Assembly: GCF_002204745.1 (NCBI RefSeq)
Contig: NZ_NIRR01000006.1
Span: 88,205 to 152,204, forward strand
Reading direction: 5' to 3'
Origin: Hymenobacter amundsenii
Lineage (GTDB): Bacteria > Bacteroidota > Bacteroidia > Cytophagales > Hymenobacteraceae
DNA: 64,000 nucleotides
In this document: positions 24,102 to 32,150 of the stretch, piece after piece
Layout of the letters: each line of letters starts with the position of its first letter
How positions within the stretch are numbered: position 1 is the first letter of the stretch
Program-made: the position numbers and the translations under genes
The notes under the pieces: generated by a model
Seen by the model: only the letters and a program-made list of their open reading frames with translations
What the model was told of the DNA's origin: nothing
Databases searched by the model: none

Positions 24102-24688
24102 TTGAGCAGCTCCAGGCCCTGGACCGCTGGCTGCTGGTGGCGGCCAACTCCCACCGCACCCCCGCCCTCGATAAGTGGATGGTGTTTTTCACTGAGCGCT
24201 TCGTCTGGTTTCCGGCCTACCTGATGCTGATTGTGGTGCTCAGCTACTATTACGGCCGCCGCGTGCGGTTGCTGCTGCCGCTGCTGCTGCTGAGCGTGGG
24301 CCTAGCCGATGCCATTTCCAGCCGCTTCTTCAAGCCCTACTTTGGCCGCCTCCGCCCCTGCCACGACCCCGATTTGTCGGCGGCCCTCAACCTGGTGAAC
24401 GGCTGCGGTGGGCAGTTCGGCTTCATTTCCTCCCACGCTGCCAATGCCTTTGCCCTGGCCGTGTTCATGGCGCTGGTGCTGCCCCGACGTTTCCGGGTGG
24501 CCAAATGGCTGTTTTTCGGCTGGGCTGCAATCGTGAGCTACAGCCGTATCTATCTGGCCGCCCACTACACCTCCGACGTGCTGGCCGGGGCCCTGCTCGG
24601 TACGCTCACGGCCTGGGCCTGCGCCACCGCCTACGAGCGGCTGGCTGCCCGCTTCTGGCCGGCCCAGGAGGTTGAATCAGGGGTTTGA
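24098..24688 (+). CDS. PAP2 family phosphatase
   Basis: The 196-residue integral membrane protein has about five to six hydrophobic helices. The three PAP2 phosphatase motifs are present: KPYFGRLRP, SSHAAN (in place of PSGH), and SRIYLAAHYTSDV with the catalytic His. It is expected to dephosphorylate a lipid phosphate, such as undecaprenyl diphosphate or phosphatidic acid, at the periplasmic face. A GTG start overlaps the hemF stop in GTGA, so translation is probably coupled. The hemF-PAP2 pairing has no obvious pathway logic. Confidence 0.9.
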   Translation: MIEQLQALDRWLLVAANSHRTPALDKWMVFFTERFVWFPAYLMLIVVLSYYYGRRVRLLLPLLLLSVGLADAISSRFFKPYFGRLRPCHDPDLSAALNLVNGCGGQFGFISSHAANAFALAVFMALVLPRRFRVAKWLFFGWAAIVSYSRIYLAAHYTSDVLAGALLGTLTAWACATAYERLAARFWPAQEVESGV

Positions 24689-24720
24689 ACGGACGGTGTC
24701 CGATGATCTTATAATCCAGC

Positions 24721-24756
24721 AAAAAGCCACTTCCGTTGAACCGGAAGTGGCTTTTT
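24721..24756. terminator. Intrinsic terminator (bidirectional)
   Basis: The 15-bp arms AAAAAGCCACTTCCG (24721-24735) and CGGAAGTGGCTTTTT (24742-24756) are perfect, with A and T tracts on both sides. It serves the hemF-PAP2 operon and the convergent small gene. Confidence 0.9.
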
Positions 24757-24774
24757 CACGCGTGGCAACCGGCT

Positions 24775-24975
24775 TTATTCGGCTGGCTCGCGGTTGCCGG
24801 TGTGGCCGTCGCCCTCGTCGCCGTGGCCTGGCTGGCTGGTTTCCTTGGAGTTGTGGCGGTCGTCCTGGGAGAGGGAGCGGTTTAAGTCCACCGACTCCTT
24901 AATTTTGCCGTCTTCGTCGCGGCGGATGTAGCGCTTATCGCCCGGGGTAGGTTCTATTTCTTCGCGTTTCGACAT
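24775..24975 (-). CDS. Small acidic hydrophilic protein, conserved type
   Basis: The 66-residue protein starts MSKREEIEPTPGDKRYIRRD and is highly charged, with no cysteines, signal peptide or hydrophobic stretch. Its composition and the KRYIRRDEDGKI pattern resemble a family of short, probably disordered proteins seen in many Bacteroidota and Proteobacteria genomes. The function is unknown. The start codon and shared terminator support it as a real gene despite its size. Confidence 0.65.
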   Translation of the reverse strand: MSKREEIEPTPGDKRYIRRDEDGKIKESVDLNRSLSQDDRHNSKETSQPGHGDEGDGHTGNREPAE

Positions 24976-25090
24976 GGCGTTGGTTTTTTGGTATGGTTAA
25001 CTGTACGCAGTAGACAGCCAATGTGTTAGCTTCGTCCGGCGGCAGACGGTGTTCGGCAAGTCGCGGCCCCAATTTTTCGCAATTACCCGC

Positions 25091-25645
25091 GTGCCCAAAC
25101 TGCCTCCCCGCCGCTTCCTGTTCCTGCTCGGCAGTACTCGCCGCGCCGGCAACAGCGAATTGCTGGCCCGCCACGCGGCCCGGTTTCTGCCCGCCACCAC
25201 CGAGCAACAATGGCTGTTTCTGGCTGATTTCGACCTGCCGCCGTTCGTAGATCTACGCCACGATGCCCCCTATCCCGTCCCCACCGAACCGGCCAAAACA
25301 CTGCTCGACGCCACGCTGTGGGCCACCGATCTGGTGCTGGTAACGCCCCTCTACTGGTACACCGTTTCAGTACCGGCCAAGCTCTACCTCGATTACTGGA
25401 GTGCCTGGCTACGCACGCCCGGCGTGGAGTTTAAGGGCCGGATGCGGGATAAAACCTTCTGGGCCGTAGTCGTCAGCAGCGGCAGCGCCGAGGAAGCCCT
25501 GCCCCTGCGCGAAACCCTCCAGCTCAGCGCTAACTACATGGGCATGCCCTGGGGTGGCTACTTGCTGGGCAACGGCTCCCGCCCCGGCGACGTGCTCCGG
25601 GATGCGGCCGCGTTACGGACGGCGGAAAGCTTCTTCGGCGGCTAG
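25091..25645 (+). CDS. NAD(P)H-dependent FMN oxidoreductase (flavodoxin-like)
   Basis: The protein has about 184 residues from the GTG at 25091; another GTG at 25049 would add 14. It has the flavodoxin fold, with an FMN phosphate loop LLGSTRRAGNSELL, the block VLVTPLYWYTVSVPAKLYLDYW and a later VVVSSGSAEEA. This matches the NADPH-dependent FMN reductase / WrbA-like superfamily. The reaction is reduction of an unknown acceptor using FMN. It is convergent with the serine hydrolase, leaving 13 bases between stop codons. A TAGCTTCG box upstream may be its promoter. Confidence 0.85.
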   Translation: MPKLPPRRFLFLLGSTRRAGNSELLARHAARFLPATTEQQWLFLADFDLPPFVDLRHDAPYPVPTEPAKTLLDATLWATDLVLVTPLYWYTVSVPAKLYLDYWSAWLRTPGVEFKGRMRDKTFWAVVVSSGSAEEALPLRETLQLSANYMGMPWGGYLLGNGSRPGDVLRDAAALRTAESFFGG

Positions 25646-25658
25646 GCCGACCTTCCGC

Positions 25659-26708
25659 TCACTTGATGGCCCCGTACACGGCATCTCCTATTTTTTCCAG
25701 GTCGCCGGTGTCGGTGTTGCAGAGGATGATGACGGCAGTGGTGAAATCGGGCGTGGTCAGGAGCAGAGAGTTGAAGCCATCGATGCTGCCGCGGCGCTCC
25801 AGCACCGGACGGGGAAACGTACGGTCGTTGTAGTAAAAACCGATGGTGGGGCGGCCCCGGGTGTAATCAAGAAAGTCAGGCTGCTGGGGCTGGGTCAGGA
25901 GCCGTTGGGTGGTTTGGGGCCGGAGCAGGCGGTTGGTTTGCAACGCTTCCACCAGCTTAGCCAAGTCGCCGACTGTTGAATAAACGGCCCCCGCGCCCGC
26001 GTAATTCGAAAGCTCCCGCGAATCATTTTGCAGTGGTTCTTTGGGGTTTCCCTCCCCGAAAGTATAGTTGTGGTAGCCGTAGGCCAGGTTCGGAACGATG
26101 CGGCTGTCAGTCAGAACGCCGGTGTTTTTCATGTCCAGCGGCGTCAGAATGGCTTCCTGCAAGAGCACCGGAAACGACTTACCAGAAACTACTTCCAGCA
26201 CCCGGGTCAGCAGGATATAATCGACGTTGTTGTAATTAAAAACGGGGGTTGGCTTTGCCTCATCCCGAACCACGTAAGTCCGCACAAATTCCGCCGTTGG
26301 CAGCCGGGTGGTGTAGACGTTTACCGGCTCATTTTTTAAACCGGAGTAATGAGTCAACAGACTCAAAAGCGTAACATTCCGGCAGTCGGGCGGGAGGTCG
26401 GGCAGGTAAGCCGCCGCTTTATCCGTCAGCTTCAGCCGGCCCTGCTCCTGCAGTTGCAGCACCAGCAGCGCGGTCAGCGTCTTGGTCATGGAGGCAATCG
26501 GGAACCGGGTGCTGTCAGTAACCGGCACTGCAAATTGCCAGTTGGCCCGGCCCCGGTTCACGCGGGCCACCACCCGGCCGTGCTGCACCACCAGCGCCGC
26601 CCCGCTGAAACGGCCGGCAGCCGCCTCAGCGGCCAGGATGTCTTCCACCGGATGCTGGGCGGCCACGGGCCAGGGAAGCAGTAGTAAAACCAGTAACAGA
26701 TAGCGCAT
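25659..26708 (-). CDS. Serine hydrolase (class C beta-lactamase-like)
   Basis: The 349-residue exported protein begins with a signal peptide (MRYLLLVLLLLPWPVAAQ). The catalytic SxxK is in PIASMTKTL, and the YxN motif appears as FNYNNVDYILL. Together with GAGAVYSTVGDLAKLVEAL these place it in the beta-lactamase/D-Ala-D-Ala carboxypeptidase family (COG1680). Members include peptidases and esterases, so true beta-lactamase activity should not be assumed. It acts in the periplasm. Confidence 0.9.
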   Translation of the reverse strand: MRYLLLVLLLLPWPVAAQHPVEDILAAEAAAGRFSGAALVVQHGRVVARVNRGRANWQFAVPVTDSTRFPIASMTKTLTALLVLQLQEQGRLKLTDKAAAYLPDLPPDCRNVTLLSLLTHYSGLKNEPVNVYTTRLPTAEFVRTYVVRDEAKPTPVFNYNNVDYILLTRVLEVVSGKSFPVLLQEAILTPLDMKNTGVLTDSRIVPNLAYGYHNYTFGEGNPKEPLQNDSRELSNYAGAGAVYSTVGDLAKLVEALQTNRLLRPQTTQRLLTQPQQPDFLDYTRGRPTIGFYYNDRTFPRPVLERRGSIDGFNSLLLTTPDFTTAVIILCNTDTGDLEKIGDAVYGAIK

Positions 26709-26773
26709 AAGGCGCTGAAAGTACGACGGCCGTTTCGATTACGCCTCACTTGGCGGGCGCGTGCAACACGCCC

Positions 26774-27364
26774 CTACTTCCCTAATAGCTTGGCCACGTA
26801 CTTGCCCACGATGTCGAATTCCAGGTTCACCCGGTCGCCGGGGCGCAGGTCCTGGAAGGTGGTGTGCTCGTAGGTGTAGGGAATGATGGCGACGCTGAAA
26901 CCGTCGTCGGTGCTGTTGAAGCAGGTGAGGCTGGTGCCGTTGATGCAGATGGAGCCTTTTTCCACCGTCACGCGGCCGGGGCCGGCTTCGTGGCGGAAGC
27001 GGTAGAGCCAGCTGCCGTTCTGGTCCTCCACCGACTCGCAGGTGGCGGTCAGGTCGACGTGACCCTGCACGATGTGGCCGTCGAAGCGGCCGTTGGCGGC
27101 CAGGCAGCGCTCCAGGTTCACGCGGCGGCCGGGGGTCCAACTGCTCAGGTTGGTCTTTTGCAGCGTTTCATCAATGGCCGTGACGACGTGGGTGCCGGCC
27201 GCGCCTTCGAGGGCTACCACCGTCAGGCATACGCCATCGTGGGCCACGCTCTGGTCAATTTTGAGCTCCGCAGCGAAGTCAGATTCAACCGTGAAATGGA
27301 TGTTGGTACCCTCGCGCCGCACATCGGTAATGGTGCCTAAAGTTTCGATGATGCCAGTGAACAT
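26774..27364 (-). CDS. ribE: Riboflavin synthase, alpha subunit
   Basis: The 196-residue enzyme catalyses dismutation of 6,7-dimethyl-8-ribityllumazine to riboflavin, the last step of riboflavin synthesis. It has two lumazine-binding repeats: the first opens MFTGIIETLGTI with SVAHDGVCLTVV, the second starts GHIVQGHVDLTATC and ends with SICINGTSLTCF. The length is normal. Its start lies 37 bases after the end of the nuclease-like gene on the same strand, which may share transcription but has no metabolic link. No FMN riboswitch was seen upstream. Confidence 0.95.
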   Translation of the reverse strand: MFTGIIETLGTITDVRREGTNIHFTVESDFAAELKIDQSVAHDGVCLTVVALEGAAGTHVVTAIDETLQKTNLSSWTPGRRVNLERCLAANGRFDGHIVQGHVDLTATCESVEDQNGSWLYRFRHEAGPGRVTVEKGSICINGTSLTCFNSTDDGFSVAIIPYTYEHTTFQDLRPGDRVNLEFDIVGKYVAKLLGK

Positions 27365-27401
27365 GAAGTGTTGTGTTGGTTTTCGTGATTTGACAATCCA
27401 T

Positions 27402-27944
27402 CTATATAACCGTCCAACCAGCCCGAATTGGTATGTTCCCGCGATTATAGATATGGCTTTGGATTTTCAGTGGCTTAAACATTGTCTTAATTTTTGTGAC
27501 AAGATTTTGCCGATTAGTTACCCGATTCTGCCGCTTAAATCTGGATTCGTTAGCAAACAAGTCTTCTTCAAGAAACAGTACTAGTTCCAACTTGTCAGGC
27601 AGCGGCACCAGATATTCTGCCAGGGGCAATATATCTGCGCGTCCTGTTCTGAGTCCTAAGTATAGTCCGCTGATAGTATGCAAGGTTTTTTGTCCAACCT
27701 CCTCAGCTAATTCGCCGGTAGTGATGCGTTTACGATTCTCAACGTCATAGCCTCGAAAGTCCTTTATCTCCACTAATATTAGCCGCCGGTTACGCGGGTC
27801 AGCGGCTACGATATCTACTGCTTTCAGGTCTCTGAAATGCCGGTCAAGCTCTTGCTTGTAGAACCCATTTTCCGCGTCGTACTTCAATGCGACCCACTCG
27901 TTCGGAAAAGAAAGCGTCAGATTACCTTCAGTTATCGTTGGCAT
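27402..27944 (-). CDS. PD-(D/E)XK nuclease-like protein, partner of an AAA ATPase
   Basis: The 180-residue protein has a restriction-endonuclease-like core: Asp44 in AVDIVAAD, then Glu59-Ile-Lys61 in LVEIKDF, the D...ExK layout of PD-(D/E)XK enzymes. No other domain, signal or membrane segment is seen. Its ATG overlaps the end of the ATPase gene by 17 bases, so the two are translationally coupled. The pair is distinctly lower in GC (about 45% by eye) than the surrounding genes, suggesting transfer. A role in DNA cleavage or phage defence is inferred from the fold and pairing, not demonstrated. Confidence 0.75.
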   Translation of the reverse strand: MPTITEGNLTLSFPNEWVALKYDAENGFYKQELDRHFRDLKAVDIVAADPRNRRLILVEIKDFRGYDVENRKRITTGELAEEVGQKTLHTISGLYLGLRTGRADILPLAEYLVPLPDKLELVLFLEEDLFANESRFKRQNRVTNRQNLVTKIKTMFKPLKIQSHIYNRGNIPIRAGWTVI

Positions 27945-29049
27945 CCTCCCGATCTAATACCTCCTGAAAACGATCAGCCAAATCCAGTTCCGCATCCAGT
28001 GAGGTAACATCTGGCAGTTGCTCCAGGTCATCAGTGGTCGTGACTACGGACCCGTGGCCCGGTTGGTCATTAAGCCCGAAATAGCGAACTGGCAGAGAGT
28101 GTTGAACAGATTGAATGTGCAGCTCTTTCAGCAAGAACAGGCTATGCGTTGCCAGAATAACCTGAAAACCCTGTTGCGCTAATGCGGCCAGTATTGCCGC
28201 TATCTTCTTTATTAGCGCCGGGTTTAAATTAGCTTCCGGCTCATCCCAGAATAGGGTTGAACGTGGCGTGAGGCTACCATTAGCCAATAGTTTTTGTAGG
28301 GTGCCAAACTTACGTAGCCCTTCAGCCACCAAATTCATCTCCACCCGTTTCTGCCTGGCAGTAGCTAAGTAGTACCGCCCACCCTCTTCTTCAACTTCGC
28401 CGCCTAGTAAATTGGTCAGCGTTGCTATGGCCATTTTTGCCGCTGATTCTGGCCGTTGGAGTGAAAGCCGGCTGAGTTGTTTTAGCAGATCCAGGTAGGT
28501 TTCGTCGATAGGCAACTTGAGCTGTTCAGAAGCTTGCACCATCCAACCAAGTGTTAATATTTCTTTTGCAGGAATGAATACAGGCGGAGCTAACTGCTGC
28601 AATAATTCTGCAAATAGCACTGACTTTATTCGCTTATTCTTCCACGTTCTTTTTTCTGAGAATCCTAACTGTCGCGTTAGGTCCGATAACTCAGAACGAT
28701 TGCCCACAGTATAGGTTACTGAACATGATACAGGCAAAGTTTCACGTCGGATAAGTTCACTGCTTGGGTGCTGAAACGACCTTTCTAACTTCGTTTCCAG
28801 CTTTATGTCAAGATTATTAAGATCCCAGGATTCTACTAAGACAGGCACTTCTGTTCCTCGCCTTAGTTTCTGCAATTCACGTAGCTTCTGTAACTCATTC
28901 ATTACATTAGATAGCACCGCATAGCCTACTTTCAGTACGTGGCTCTTGCCCGTACCATTGGTACCCACTACCACGTTCAGTCCGGGGCCAAACTCAAACT
29001 CAGCCTTGGCAAAAACAGTGAAATTTTCTAGTTGCAGGCGTTTCAGCAT
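27928..29049 (-). CDS. AAA family ATPase (SMC/RecF-like ABC fold)
   Basis: The 373-residue ATPase has Walker A GTNGTGKS at residues 29-36, a central variable region, then Walker B LFWDEPEANLNP (Asp269-Glu270) and the switch His302 in ATHSLFLL. The layout, with no long coiled coil, resembles the AAA_21/AAA_15 OLD- and RecF-like families used in several phage-defence systems such as Gabija, Septu and retron modules. It overlaps the nuclease-like gene by 17 bases. Lower GC and isolation between housekeeping genes suggest horizontal acquisition. It could also be a DNA-repair ATPase. Confidence 0.85.
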   Translation of the reverse strand: MLKRLQLENFTVFAKAEFEFGPGLNVVVGTNGTGKSHVLKVGYAVLSNVMNELQKLRELQKLRRGTEVPVLVESWDLNNLDIKLETKLERSFQHPSSELIRRETLPVSCSVTYTVGNRSELSDLTRQLGFSEKRTWKNKRIKSVLFAELLQQLAPPVFIPAKEILTLGWMVQASEQLKLPIDETYLDLLKQLSRLSLQRPESAAKMAIATLTNLLGGEVEEEGGRYYLATARQKRVEMNLVAEGLRKFGTLQKLLANGSLTPRSTLFWDEPEANLNPALIKKIAAILAALAQQGFQVILATHSLFLLKELHIQSVQHSLPVRYFGLNDQPGHGSVVTTTDDLEQLPDVTSLDAELDLADRFQEVLDREDANDN

Positions 29050-29121
29050 AAGTCAAAAGTACGAAATCAAACCGGGCTGGTAGGATACAAACTCAGCTTT
29101 TTACACCCACTCTCTGCCACC

Positions 29122-30594
29122 TCACTTACCCCGGCCCTCAATAATAATCTTGAGCGTGTAGAGCAGTACCCGGAAGTCCATGGCCAGGCTCATGTTTTCG
29201 ATGTAGAGGATGTCGAATTTGAGACGCTCGACCATCTGGGCTACGGTTTCGGCATAGCCGTACTTAACTTGGCCAAGGCTGGTGAGGCCGGGGCGCACGC
29301 GGTGCAGGTGGCGGTAGTGGGGCGCGATTTGCACAATCTGGTCGATAAAGAAGCGGCGCTCGGGACGCGGGCCGACGATGCTCATATCGCCCTTAATCAC
29401 ATTCCAGAACTGGGGCAACTCATCGAGGCGGACCCGGCGCATGAACCGGCCCCACTTGGTGATGCGCGGGTCGTGGTCGGACGACAATGCCGGCCCCTGC
29501 TTCTCGGCATCGACGAACATGGAGCGAAACTTATAGATGCGAAAAGGCTCGGCGTTGCGCCCGATGCGCTCCTGCGAATAGAACACCGGCCCCGGCGAAG
29601 ACAGCTTCACCATAATGGCCGTAAAGGCGTACACCGGCCAGGCCAGCAGCAGAAACAGCACCGAGCCTACCACATCGATCAGGCGCTTGGCCACCTTCTG
29701 CCAGAGCGGCAGCAGGTCCTGCTTGATTTCGATCAGGGGCGTGCCGAACACGTGGCTCACTTTCACCGAGCCGAGCAGCATCTGGTAGAGGTCGGGCAGG
29801 ATGCTGATGCGGGCGGGCGTGCCTTCGAGTAGGGTTAAGATTTCTTCAATCACGCGGTGCTCGCCGGGCTCAATGGCAATCACAATCTGCTCTACGTTGA
29901 GTTGCGCCACTAGGGCCGGCAGCTGGCGGTAGGAGCCGCAGTCGGGGAGCTCGGCGGCCAGCTGGGCATCGGCGGCGGCTCCGGCCACGGGCGTAAAGCC
30001 CACCAGCCGCAGGCCCAGGTGGCGGCCGGTGCGGCGCAGCTCCTCGAATGTATCGCGGGCCAGCACGCCGGAACCCACCAGCAGTGTATTGAAGCTGATG
30101 ACGCCCCCCCGCACGAGCCCCTGCACGCTGCTCACGGCCCAAACCCGCAGCAACACTGTGATGGTGAAGTGCAGCAGAAAGTAGGCGGAAATCGTTTTGT
30201 AGTAGTTGTGGTAGTTCTGCACGCCCTGGTCGTCGAGCAGCAGCACGAAGAAGATGATGATGGCCCCCAGAAAGGATACTTGGCTCAGGCGGATGACTTC
30301 GCCCAGGCGCGACTTGCGAAAAATGTCGCTGTACTCGCCCAGCAGGGCATAAAGGCCCGTCCAGAAGGCGGCAATCATCAGGGCCGAACCGGCCAGAAAG
30401 GCGGCATCGGCGGCGAAGTGATAATCGGAGCTGATTTCGCGCAGCAGGTACTTGCGCACCAGAAAAAAGCATACCCACGCCAACAGCGCCCCTGCGAAGT
30501 CGGCGGCTATCAGCTTCAGTTTTTGGAGAGTACGAATCAAGGGTGGGCGGGGTAAACGAATCGGCGGACCAAGGAAGGGCTTTTTTGGCCACAA
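29122..30594 (-). CDS. Exopolysaccharide polyprenyl glycosylphosphotransferase (WbaP/WcaJ-like)
   Basis: The protein has up to 490 residues. It has an N-terminal set of about four membrane helices, a CoA-binding-like Rossmann region (LLVGSGVLARDTFEEL), another helix, and a C-terminal bacterial sugar transferase domain. That domain has the conserved KRLIDVVGS, SPGPVFYSQERIGRNAEPF and KFRSM blocks and RRVRLDELPQFWNV with DMSIVGPRPE. It transfers a sugar 1-phosphate to undecaprenyl phosphate, the first step of capsule or EPS synthesis. The start is uncertain: TTG at 30594 or TTG at 30540, just before LIRTLQKLKLIAADF. No glycosyltransferases are nearby. Confidence 0.9.
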   Translation of the reverse strand: MWPKKPFLGPPIRLPRPPLIRTLQKLKLIAADFAGALLAWVCFFLVRKYLLREISSDYHFAADAAFLAGSALMIAAFWTGLYALLGEYSDIFRKSRLGEVIRLSQVSFLGAIIIFFVLLLDDQGVQNYHNYYKTISAYFLLHFTITVLLRVWAVSSVQGLVRGGVISFNTLLVGSGVLARDTFEELRRTGRHLGLRLVGFTPVAGAAADAQLAAELPDCGSYRQLPALVAQLNVEQIVIAIEPGEHRVIEEILTLLEGTPARISILPDLYQMLLGSVKVSHVFGTPLIEIKQDLLPLWQKVAKRLIDVVGSVLFLLLAWPVYAFTAIMVKLSSPGPVFYSQERIGRNAEPFRIYKFRSMFVDAEKQGPALSSDHDPRITKWGRFMRRVRLDELPQFWNVIKGDMSIVGPRPERRFFIDQIVQIAPHYRHLHRVRPGLTSLGQVKYGYAETVAQMVERLKFDILYIENMSLAMDFRVLLYTLKIIIEGRGK

Positions 30595-30657
30595 AGCCGT
30601 ATTTTTACGCTTTAGCCAAATCTAACCCGTTGGCCGGGACTTTTTTTCGGCGTTGCG

Positions 30658-30665
30658 CAAAGGTA
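30658..30665 (-). promoter_or_regulatory. -7 promoter box TACCTTTG
   Basis: An exact TAnnTTTG match on the minus strand lies about 64 bases upstream of the glycosylphosphotransferase start, giving it a promoter separate from the divergent pcm gene. Confidence 0.5.
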
Positions 30666-30743
30666 GGAAATACCCGTTAGCCACCCCCACGGCCCGGCTG
30701 ATGTCCGGCACCCGCTTCCTCTGCTCCCTGGCCCTTCCCGCTT

Positions 30744-31409
30744 ATGTCCGCCGACGCCGATACCTACCGCCACCGAGGAATGCGCCGCGCTCTGGTAGAA
30801 GAGCTGCGCCGCAAGGGCATCCGCGACGCGCAGGTGCTGGCCGCCATCGGTACCGTGCCGCGCCACCAGTTTTTTGCCTCGGCCTTCCAGCCTCACGCCT
30901 ACCACGACAAAGCCTTTCCCATCGGCGAGGGCCAAACCATTTCGCAGCCCTATACGGTGGCCTACCAGACCGAGCTGCTGAACATCGGGCCCCACGACCG
31001 GGTGCTCGAAATCGGGACGGGCTCGGGCTACCAGTGCTGCGTGCTGCTCGAACTCACGCCCCACGTGTTCAGCATCGAGTACAACCCGGTGCTGTTCGAG
31101 CGCACCGCCCGCCGCCTGGCCCTGCTGCCCCACCCGCCCCAACTGTTCTGCGGCGACGGCTCGCTGGGCCTGCCCCAGCACGCGCCGTTCGATAAAATCC
31201 TCGTCACGGCCGGCTCGCCCACGCTGCCCCGGCCCCTGCTGCGCCAGCTGCGCGTGGGCGGGGCGCTGGTGATTCCGGTCGGCGACGCCGTCAGCCAGCG
31301 CATGGTGCGGGTGGTACGCGAGAGTGAGAACGAGTTTTCGCGCCAGGAGCTGGAAGAGTTCCGCTTTGTGCCCCTGCTGGGCAAAGCCGGCTGGGGCAGC
31401 GGTGACTGA
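30744..31409 (+). CDS. pcm: Protein-L-isoaspartate O-methyltransferase
   Basis: The 221-residue SAM-dependent methyltransferase repairs isoaspartyl residues in aged proteins. It carries the PCMT signature: GEGQTISQPYTVAYQTELL, then the SAM motif RVLEIGTGSGYQCCVLLEL, IEYNP and CGDGSLGLPQHAPFDKILVTAG. The chosen ATG gives a standard length. The stop codon lies inside a hairpin that serves as its terminator. Confidence 0.95.
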   Translation: MSADADTYRHRGMRRALVEELRRKGIRDAQVLAAIGTVPRHQFFASAFQPHAYHDKAFPIGEGQTISQPYTVAYQTELLNIGPHDRVLEIGTGSGYQCCVLLELTPHVFSIEYNPVLFERTARRLALLPHPPQLFCGDGSLGLPQHAPFDKILVTAGSPTLPRPLLRQLRVGGALVIPVGDAVSQRMVRVVRESENEFSRQELEEFRFVPLLGKAGWGSGD

Positions 31410-31434
31410 GTGACTCAGTCACTCAGTCACCGCT
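31398..31434 (+). terminator. Hairpin overlapping the pcm stop codon
   Basis: Arms AGCGGTGACTGAGTGA (31398-31413) and TCACTCAGTCACCGCT (31419-31434) are perfectly complementary around a 5-nt loop. The TGA stop of pcm lies in the left arm. The next promoter begins immediately after. Confidence 0.7.
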
Positions 31435-31442
31435 TACCTTTG
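31435..31442 (+). promoter_or_regulatory. -7 promoter box TACCTTTG for the second thioesterase
   Basis: An exact TAnnTTTG match lies 31 bases before the thioesterase start and directly abuts the upstream hairpin. Confidence 0.6.
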
Positions 31443-31473
31443 TCCTTTCTTTAGTTGAAATCAATCTTCCCTG

Positions 31474-32025
31474 ATGACCCGCAAACCCAAGCCCGTTAAA
31501 GACTCGTTCGTTCGGATGACCGAGTTGGTACTGCCCAACGATACCAACACGCTCAACAACCTGATGGGCGGCCGCATGATGCACCTGATGGACGTGGCCG
31601 CCGCCATTTCGGCCCAGCGCCACTCCAACCGCATCGTCGTTACGGCCTCGGTCGACAACGTGTCGTTCCGCGAAGGCATCAAGCTCGGGAGCGTTATCAC
31701 GCTCGAAGCCCAGGTGACCCGCTCGTTCAGCTCCAGCATGGAGGTGCACATCAACGTGTGGTCGGAAGACATTCCGAGCGGCACGAAGGTGAAGTCCAAC
31801 GAAGCCTTCTTCACCTTCGTGGCCGTCGACCAGTCGGGCCGCCCGATTGATGTGCCCGATGCCGTGCCCGAAACGGCCGAGGAGCAGGCGATGTTCGAGG
31901 GGGCGTTGCGCCGCCGCCAGCTGCGCCTGGTGCTGGGTGGCCGCATGGCCCCCCAGGAGGCCACCGAGCTCAAAGCCCTCTTCGACCTGGTTGCCCAAGC
32001 CGCCGAAGACGAGCCAGCGGGCTGA
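31474..32025 (+). CDS. Acyl-CoA thioesterase, hotdog fold
   Basis: The 183-residue protein has a YciA/BACH hotdog domain: VLPNDTNTLNNLMGGRMMHLMD contains the Asn and GG of the active region, followed by VDNVSFREGIKLGSV. An extra C-terminal ~45-residue helical tail distinguishes it from the shorter paralogue at 4.1 kb. It should hydrolyse acyl-CoA esters in the cytoplasm; long-chain substrates are usual for this branch. It is monocistronic, with its own promoter box and terminator. Confidence 0.92.
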   Translation: MTRKPKPVKDSFVRMTELVLPNDTNTLNNLMGGRMMHLMDVAAAISAQRHSNRIVVTASVDNVSFREGIKLGSVITLEAQVTRSFSSSMEVHINVWSEDIPSGTKVKSNEAFFTFVAVDQSGRPIDVPDAVPETAEEQAMFEGALRRRQLRLVLGGRMAPQEATELKALFDLVAQAAEDEPAG

Positions 32026-32037
32026 GTTGCCAGTTGC

Positions 32038-32090
32038 CAGTTGCCAGAGTGATACGTCAGGCGGAGCATGGCCTACCACTCTGGCAACTG
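32038..32090 (+). terminator. Hairpin after the thioesterase gene
   Basis: The 14-nt arms CAGTTGCCAGAGTG and CACTCTGGCAACTG are perfect complements. The left arm ends a short tandem run of AGTTGCC units directly after the stop codon. Confidence 0.5.
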
Positions 32091-32150
32091 TTACAGAATC
32101 TCAGCTCCGCTACCACATATTGCCCTGACGCCTTTCTTTCGCTGTAACTT

